64,000 nt of DNA, taken from the NCBI RefSeq assembly GCF_021869535.1, contig NW_026262690.1, forward strand, positions 87,589,995-87,653,994, given 5' to 3'. The stretch is from Mytilus californianus. Lineage: Eukaryota; Mollusca; Bivalvia; Mytilida; Mytilidae. Below the pieces are notes generated by a model, which was not told where the DNA came from, did not search any database, and saw nothing but the letters and a program-made list of their open reading frames with translations. Each line of letters begins with the position of its first letter. Position 1 is the first letter of the stretch. This document shows, piece by piece, positions 57,515 through 64,000 of the stretch. A program made the position numbers and the translations under genes.

Positions 57515-59190
57515 TCTCGATGACACAGGCAGAAGTACCTATAACAGCTAGTCAGTATGTACAACAAGTTTTTTTTATCTGTGTGTTAATTTTGATGTTA
57601 TGAACAAGTTCAATACAAGTAGGTTCAATAAATACTATTACATATATTTGACCTCAACCATTTATATATATATAAAGGTATAACTTCATATCCCACATCA
57701 TATTCCAAGATCTAAATCCTGAAGTTTGGATACATCTTATTACATTGGTTGAAAATAGTCATGTGACTAAAAAGCAATTGAGATATTTAAAAACAAAAAA
57801 CAGAAAATCGAGTGTAAAAATCCAAATATCATCCTATCAATATGGCCTTTAAAAAGTGAAAACCAGACCATCACTCTTTAAAAATGGCATTAAGATAGTG
57901 ACAACCCTATTATCACACTATAAATGAGGCATTAAGAAACTGGCAATCATGTTATTACCCTATAAAAGGGCATAAAGAAAGTGACAACCGTAGTATTACC
58001 CGTTAAAAACAATAATCAAAGACCTGATGTCTGATAATTTTATATTACACGTACAGGTTTTAATCGTCAGAGTTATAAACGATTCTTATTGTCTTAACTT
58101 TATAATGAACGACTTATTGTCAAAGTTATACGAAATAATGGGGTTAACTTATTTCTGGCATCTCTTTCATTGCGTATAAAGTTATTTGTATCAAAAAAGT
58201 TTGGATTGACCCTGGAATACAAGTCTGAATAAAAAAAAAACGCTGGTAAAGTTAAATATGGTATTCACATTTGTTTGAAGTGCAAATAAATCGTAACACT
58301 AAATATGAAAAACAATTCAATCCCACGTATGGACATTTTATTATTCGACAGAGGCAGTGATCATGTATATTTTAAAAACAAATTTCGTCACACCACAAAA
58401 TTTGAGGTTATGATAGATATGAAAGGAATATGCGAGAAAAATACGGGTATATCTAATTCCAACGATGGATTTTTTTTTATCTACTATCATATTTCTTAGC
58501 CTACCTCTTCCTGCTTTGTCTTATCCATTTTTTCAATTTTATTCTCTCCAATTACAAAAATATCACACAACTTAGATATAAATTTGTCTAAAGGTTCACA
58601 TATAAATGTGTTATCTTCTTTATCTGTTCTTATTTTAAATCTTTGAGATAAACATTTATCAGAATGGTCTCAATTTATCACTGAAAATGTCATTTATTTT
58701 CATTATAATCTATGTATTTTTTTATTTCTTTTATAAAATTCTAGAAAAATTAGTTGTGCATTTGTCGATTTTTTAAATTCTTCATAAACTTTTTTCTTTA
58801 TCTTTATTTTTATTTTTGTTCAAAAAGTCACCTGATATGTTATTGCATCGAAGGAAAACCTTATTGGATTGGGGAAGAGGCATTAAAGATAAAGTTGTAT
58901 TTTATTTTGAAATGGAGATTATGTACGTTTTCATGAGCTATTTTTGCAAATGTAAGGTCATAATTTTATCAATGAAATTAATATATCTTAGGCTCCGGTG
59001 GAGATTTGTTTCGTTGGCATTCACACCACGTCTTCTTGTTTTTGTATTGACTTCAGGGTTCGTTGCCCGTGCCGTGATGATGTAAAAGAATGTGACCGTG
59101 TGTATGTGGTATTTGCCCGTATATTTTACATATAGTATATTTTACTTGTGAGAGAGCTGTCTTCGTCTCCTATTATATTTAATGTTCCGT
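57515..59190. other. 5' flank of the pseudogene, conserved with 37063-40120
   Basis: No coding region is visible. It is shorter than its counterpart because the family C, 3 and F insertions of 38440-39340 are absent. Confidence 0.55.
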
Positions 59191-59264
59191 TTCTTTAAAT
59201 GTATTTCTGTGTTTTATCCTTACCCTTTCACGTGTCTGTAGTGACAGATTGGATTTCAATTCAA

Positions 59265-59560
59265 GTAAGGCTATGTTCTACATGTAAATTGTTGAGTCAA
59301 GGATTTCGTCACCACAAATTACTTGAAATATTTTCTAAATTCTTTCATAGATACATGGATATAGTTTGAAAGTTTGGCTATATCCTGTAGAAAACTTATT
59401 ACAAACAGTATAGCCCATCCTTTTTAAACCGTGATGATGTTTACCAAGCCCGTATACTAAGATGCAATCAAGGTAAACTTGTCGACCATTTAACTGAAAA
59501 GTTTCCAATTCACCACAGCCATGAGGTCTTTGATGATTATTTTTATCGGTATAAATATTG
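59265..59560 (+). mobile_element. Penelope-like family 2 C-terminal fragment
   Basis: The plus-strand frame reads KLLSQGFRHHKLLEIFSKFF, then HRYMDIV, a stop, KFGYIL and a stop. It corresponds to the minus-strand words at 31840-31990. It continues into a degraded segment that reads RCNQGKLVDHLTEKF. Confidence 0.6.
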
Positions 59561-59719
59561 ATTTTATTACCAATTAATCAAACCCCAACTAAATATTATT
59601 GTTCTACACTTATGCACATTTACGGGCCTACAATCTGTCGGTACCTATATTTTGGCATTGCCCAATTATCTAAACATAACGGTGTGATAGACACAACAAA
59701 AAACAAAAGGAGCAGAATA

Positions 59720-59855
59720 TGCCAAGAGTTCATTCAAAACTCATAAGTCGAATGAGACCTGGCAACACCATGCAAAAAAAAAAAAGACGAACAAATCTTA
59801 CTTGCTCCGGAAGGGTATGCAGTTACCGCACCACATGCGACACCCGTCATGTAAT
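59720..59855 (-). repeat. Family 1 tail fragment
   Basis: CAAAACTCATAAGTCGAATG, GCTCCGGAAGGGTATGCAG and ACACCCGTCATG match the tail at 815-1182. Confidence 0.6.
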
Positions 59856-60980
59856 GAAAAAAAATATCGAGGATGATTATACAGAATAATTCAATATCTA
59901 TTGACAAATGAATAAATGTTAAAATTGATGCCGAAATTTCGGGCACTTTCCGTGATGATATTTCAATAATTTCTATAACACGTTTATTTTTCTTTATGTA
60001 GAATTTAGGGAGGGAATGCGATGCTATAATGGTATAGGAGTGTCACATTGTCAAGACTCAAATATTAAATTAGTGCTTCACAGAAAAGAGAAAAGAAAAA
60101 AATCAAATTCCAAGGGTAGGAAAGTTCCTGCGTATGAAATATATACAGTATAAGTTATAACTATATTCCAGAATAATTAATTTTTGATAACAATGATGTT
60201 ATTGAATTTTTTTTTTTTTTTTTTTTTTTTAAATAAATAACTAAAAACATAAACTTTGTGTGTTATTAAACATAATTTTACTTTTTAACCTTACATCTAT
60301 TTCGTCAACCTGTCCAAAACCGATATTTATATTATTATAAAATACTTAGTTTACATAATATTTACATTTCATACTTACCATTTGGGATGAAATTGTTCTT
60401 AGGGAATTTCAGAAAACATAATTAGAAATATTTTCGCAATTTTAATGGATAAGTACTCTTTCGTGTTAAAAAATCTGATATAACATGAGTGTACTTATTT
60501 TCGTTTTCTTTCTTTTTTATATTTTCAATTGAAGTAGAAACTCCAGTTAAAAATAAAACTCGTTTCAATTTTGTTACGTTATTTTTCAACATTGAGAACC
60601 TTGGATTACGAATAAAAAGAAACAAAATGAGCCGTAACGACACGAATGTCCCTATTTGCCACCTTATTGCAATTAGTCTAGCTCGGCCTGTAAGTTTTCA
60701 ATATACACCGATGTACCAAAAACATATCTCCAGATCTGCAGCGTTACAAAAAAGTCCGTACAGTACAACGTTCATGATAGTGCATAGACCGTCATTCTGA
60801 TAAAATCGGTCACAGGAAACAAAACACAAACTTAATCTGTAAGTCTGCATTCTACAATTATACAATAATGTTCGAAAATCAGAGCAATATCCAGCATAAA
60901 GAAAAAAAATGACAACTGTTTGATTTCGGAATGACGGAATCAATGTGTCGAAACATCAAAAACGAATGCCAATTTATAAA
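59856..60980. other. No recognisable gene
   Basis: AT-rich with a 24-bp T run (60207-60230). Small frames on both strands near 60420-60943 overlap each other and carry no motif. Confidence 0.5.
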
Positions 60981-60984
60981 TCAA

Positions 60985-61945
60985 AATGAAGTTCAAAGCT
61001 GTCTGTTTGATACGTTATGTTCGTGTTCACACTATACTGACTTCATATACAAGAGTGTGCTCCTTACGCAGAAACTGCTCGAACAGAGTCATGAGGAGGA
61101 CAGATTAAAAATGACACTCCGTAAATTTTATGGACTAAACTAACTAATGACATTTTTCCACGTCTTAGATTGTGGTTTAACATCTACGTCGTCCGTCTGC
61201 TAAGTACCGAACGTGACCTATTCCCAAATATGATTGTTATACCGAGTGTGAATTTGCATTGCTATACGACGTGTCTCGGTATTTTGTACATCCAACATTC
61301 ATGTATTTAGTTTTGATGTTTCTATTATGGTTTCAGTTGGATAATGTGTTATCGTTTATAGTCCAAATAATTATAAAATTGCCTTTCAATACGTCATTGT
61401 CATGAAAATTGTTTTGACTGGTAATGTGAAAATAATTGTATAAAGTTCGAGATTGCATGTTCGTTACGTCAGTAAGTATGTCACTGTTTGTGGTGTCTGT
61501 CGTTGATGGAAGATGTTCGTTGTTGTTCTGCGGTTTGCATGCTGTGTCGACTATTATATTATTTGTTTGTGCCTTTCTCTGTGATGAGTGTTCTTGCGTG
61601 TGTCTGTACTGTATTTCTGTCACGTAGTGTTGTCATTTTAGCGATATTTTTTAACATTGTCATTTAAAGCGGGAGGTTTGGCTAGCCATAAAACCAAGTT
61701 CAACCCACCATTTTTTCTTGAAATGTTCTGTACCAAGTCAGGAATATGGCAGTTGTTATCAAATAGTTCGTTTCTATGTATGTTGGCGTTTGTCTTTTGT
61801 TGCACTTCAGTGGTCCTCTTGTTCCTTTGTTTTCCTCTTATAGTTGATGTGTTTCAATCGGTTTTTGTTTGTAACCCTGATTTGTTTTCTCTCAATCGAT
61901 TTATGACTTTTGAACACCGGTATACTACTGTTGCCTTTATTAAGC
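60985..61945 (+). mobile_element. Penelope-like family 3 C-terminus with complete 3' tail
   Basis: LKMTLRKFYGLN and a stop (about 61143) follow SHYTDFIYKSVLLTQKLLEQ. The tail then runs without a break to AAGCGGGAGGTTTGGCTAGC (61670) and ends ACACCGGTATACTACTGTTG (61915-61934). This copy links the RT C-terminus to the very common family 3 tail, which elsewhere is found alone. Confidence 0.75.
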
Positions 61946-62165
61946 AAATCTATACAAAGAATATGTATCACTTAAACACAGCTGGTATCTTTCGCGGATT
62001 TGGCTTTGCTTTAACTCCTTTTTGGTTTGACAGCTCCTAAACGTTTATATAAGTTTGTTTTTTTTTAAATATTATTGCCTGGTGTATCACTGAAGAAACA
62101 TTTAATGTCAAAACGCGTATCATGTGAAGAAAAATTGGCAACGTTAATATTATTTTATATTGATG
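61946..62165. other. No recognisable feature
   Basis: Sequence between the retroelement tail and the 21-nt repeat region. Confidence 0.4.
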
Positions 62166-62169
62166 GCTA

Positions 62170-62285
62170 TGGAACTCCACAGCTGTCGTATGTGGAACTC
62201 TGATATTACGTTATGTTGTTCTGTTATTACTTGATGATAGTTTGTCTTTACATAATATGATTTTGACATTACGTAATTGTAACGA
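62170..62285 (-). repeat. Outlying block of about 21-nt repeats
   Basis: Plus-strand words such as TGATATTACGTTATGTTGTT, TGTTATTACTTGATGATAG and TTGACATTACGTAATTG recur about every 21 bases. They match the array at 62880-63280. On the minus strand they would read S/T-S-N-x-x-T motifs but with stops. Confidence 0.6.
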
Positions 62286-62289
62286 AGTC

Positions 62290-62878
62290 AGTAAGTGGAT
62301 AAATAATTTTTATTATGTAATTACAAAGTTAAGACTGATTCTAAAGTTCAAATGTTCGAATGTTCACAAACTGTCTTTAAAGTTGAATTGTTCGAATGTT
62401 CATATCGTCAAACGGACACGTGATCGTATAGTGGTATAACTGTTCAGTCCTGATGGAGTACATTCGGATATTAGGTGCATGAGTTCCAGCCTACCCACGA
62501 GGGGGGAGACCTTGGCGGAATCTCCTATCTGAATCTATCTGTGCGAATCTATATGTACCAATCTATCTCCGTTCGAGTCCAAAGCTGGATCGTATATAGT
62601 TCAGTGGTCCATACAAACGGTCCATAGCTGTAGGCCGGTTACGTAGTAGTCTGGTTGTGGAGTAATACTAGTCTGTGGTTAATTGTCAAACTATGCAATT
62701 AACCCCTGACGGATACATGTTATTTCACAGTAGACATGGTCATTTATTGGCTGCAGGATATATGTCTATAATATTCGTACAGATTGTTATTAAGTGTCTA
62801 AAGGTTACATGTAATCGTTTCGGATTTGCTGTATTTAGTTACTTCCTGATGATTAACGTATGGAACACAATTGTGTTA
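62290..62878. other. Non-repeat spacer within the repeat region
   Basis: I see no gene. GTTCGAGTCC at 62571-62580 resembles a tRNA B box, but I find no A box or cloverleaf. Confidence 0.4.
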
Positions 62879-62879
62879 C

Positions 62880-63280
62880 ATAATGATGTTTTGATATAAC
62901 TCAATATGGAAAAGTTATTACTTAATGATATTTCGATATTACTTGATATGGTTTCGTATTGACTTGATATAGTTTTGTCATTACTTAATATGGTTTTGTC
63001 ATTACTCGATGTGGTTTCACCATTATTTAATGTGGTTGTGATATTAGGCAAAGTGGTTTTAACATTACTGGATGTGTATGTGACTTGACGTAATGTAGTT
63101 GTTTCATTACATGATGTGGTTTTGTTATTTCGTAATGATGATTTGCCAATTCTTTAAATGGCTTTAACATTACGTAATGATGTTTCAAAATTTGACGATT
63201 TTAATGTGTTTGTTTCAGTATTTGATGTGGTCATGTCATTCTTTGATGTGGTTGTCCCATTACTACTACGAGGTAAAACC
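62880..63280 (-). repeat. Array of 21-nt units that encode a 7-residue motif
   Basis: On the minus strand, units such as ACATCGAGTAATGACAAAAC (TSSNDKT), ATATTAAGTAATGACAAAAC and ATATCAAGTCAATACGAAAC follow each other with a 21-base period. They keep one reading frame down to the stop at 62839, except for one TAA at 63151-63153. The motif is roughly [TI]-[SL]-S-N-x-[KE]-T, with many N-glycosylation and O-glycosylation candidates. Confidence 0.75.
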
Positions 63281-63505
63281 ACGTGACCATTTTGCAAAAA
63301 ATATGTTCTATTTTTAGACCGATTTCCATATGTCGTTTGTGTAATGCGCTTTGGATGAGTACCGCTATCCATTAAGTTAAAGTTCAAATTAAAGTTCAGA
63401 ACGACAGACAAAAATAAGAAAAAAAGTACTAGAAAATTAACAGTAATTCGGACATATCCCAAAGCATTTGGTCCTGCCGTTTTTTCCTTAGTTCTCAAAT
63501 GGAAG
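63154..63505 (-). CDS. Possible exon of an unknown membrane-anchored, Ser/Thr-rich protein
   Basis: The minus-strand frame follows a plausible acceptor (tttacag at about 63511-63505), so it may be an internal exon whose start lies further up. It reads LRTKEKTAGPNALGYV, a 20-residue hydrophobic stretch (FLVLFFLFLSVVLNF core) suitable as a signal anchor, then NRTYFLQNGHVVLPRSSNG and a Ser/Thr/Asn-rich part that passes into the 21-nt repeats. A TAA at 63151 ends it; beyond the TAA the same frame stays open for about 100 codons. A short basic tail, an anchor and a glycosylatable stem is the plan of Golgi type II glycosyltransferases, but no catalytic domain is in the window. It may equally be a decayed gene or chance. 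Confidence 0.35.
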
Positions 63506-64000
63506 CTGTAAATTAATAAATAAAGTAAAGATTCTTATTTACCCTGTGTCTCGCCGGATAATTCTGCTGTCAGTGTAAAAGCGTAAATTAAATGTTGACT
63601 GACTAAATTAACCGTACACTTAACGGAGGAAAACATGTCTTTCTGTAGATGTTTTTATCTTGATCTTGAAGAATAACTCCTATACAAGTTTTATAACAAT
63701 TCATGGAGGTTTACAAATTGATCATGTCAAAACAGTTTAATTCAATAATATTTAATGCATTAAAAAAACCTTATATAGAAATAAAGAAATGTGGTATGAT
63801 TGCCAATGAGACAACTCTCAACCACATACCAAATTTCGAGTTGAACTTTGAGTTTGAGTCACATTTAAAAATAGAGTTCCGAATTACAATTGGACTTCAA
63901 CTTTAAATTTGAGTCACCTTTTGGCGTAGAGTTCGAGGTAAACCCTTATTTGAGTCTCATTTGGTCCGGGTACACAGTTATCGTCCTTTGATTTTCGTTG
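63506..64000. other. Right end of the window
   Basis: A short inverted family C piece lies at 63770-63835 (TGTGGTATGATTGCCAATGA, GACAACTCTCAACCACATAC). The words GAGTTGAACTTTGAGTTTGA and AATTTGAGTCACCTTTTGG repeat loosely at 63838-63970. No gene is visible. Confidence 0.45.

Noticed and set aside
58305-59085. Open frames in the 5' flank of the pseudogene (64 and 89 codons)
   Set aside because: The matching region of the intact gene (38000-39900) does not keep these frames, so there is no sign of coding constraint.
60422-60943. Overlapping frames on both strands near 60.4-60.9 kb
   Set aside because: No motif, no partner exon, and both strands are open over the same AT-rich bases.
61333-61623. 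96-codon minus-strand frame rich in Asn and Thr
   Set aside because: It lies opposite the 3' tail of the family 3 retroelement, whose sequence explains it.
62571-62580. GTTCGAGTCC, which resembles an RNA polymerase III B box
   Set aside because: No A box at the right distance and no cloverleaf can be drawn.

Overview
The window looks like nuclear DNA of a bivalve mollusc, most likely a mussel of the Mytilus type. This is inferred from AT-rich sequence, GT-AG introns, a vertebrate-like transporter gene split into 12 exons, and many decayed Penelope-like retroelements whose 3' tails recur throughout. I could not run a database search, so the species is not proven.

One gene can be read completely. 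An organic-anion-transporting polypeptide (OATP/SLCO family, MFS fold, closest in feel to SLCO4A1) lies on the minus strand from 37062 down to 20981. Its 12 coding exons add up to 1953 nt, a 650-residue protein. Every junction is GT-AG and every phase matches. A second, head-to-tail copy lies at 57514 to 46312. It keeps 11 of the 12 exons in order but is a pseudogene: three in-frame stops, two single-base indels, one destroyed splice acceptor and a deletion of exon 10. The duplicated block extends into the 5' flanks (about 20.9-40.1 kb against 46.2-59.2 kb). A third relic, an exon 1 fragment that has lost its ATG, lies at about 40.2 kb.

Layout: 1-20.9 kb is gene-free and built of mobile DNA: a nearly intact Penelope-like RT (1183-2392, minus), two 177-bp pogo-type MITEs, a 3.6-kb insertion bounded by inverted arrays of 16-bp subrepeats (4316-7949) with its empty site preserved at 42.13 kb, a pogo transposase remnant (10.6-10.95 kb), a chimeric LINE remnant (12.6-13.6 kb) and several hairpin elements. 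20.98-37.06 kb is the working OATP gene, with Penelope-like pieces in its introns; one of these carries a second foldback-like element (21971-23437). 37.1-46.3 kb is duplicated 5' flank plus retroelement debris. 46.3-57.5 kb is the OATP pseudogene. 57.5-62 kb is flank and retroelement tails. 62.1-63.5 kb, minus strand, holds a possible exon of an unidentified Ser/Thr/Asn-rich membrane-anchored protein with 21-nt coding repeats, interrupted by one stop.

The two OATP copies act as an internal clock: insertions shared by both predate the duplication, and insertions in only one postdate it, or were lost from the other. I see no CRISPR, rRNA, tRNA or bacterial-type system. The most unusual signal is the pair of non-homologous insertions with foldback-like, subrepeat-built inverted ends.
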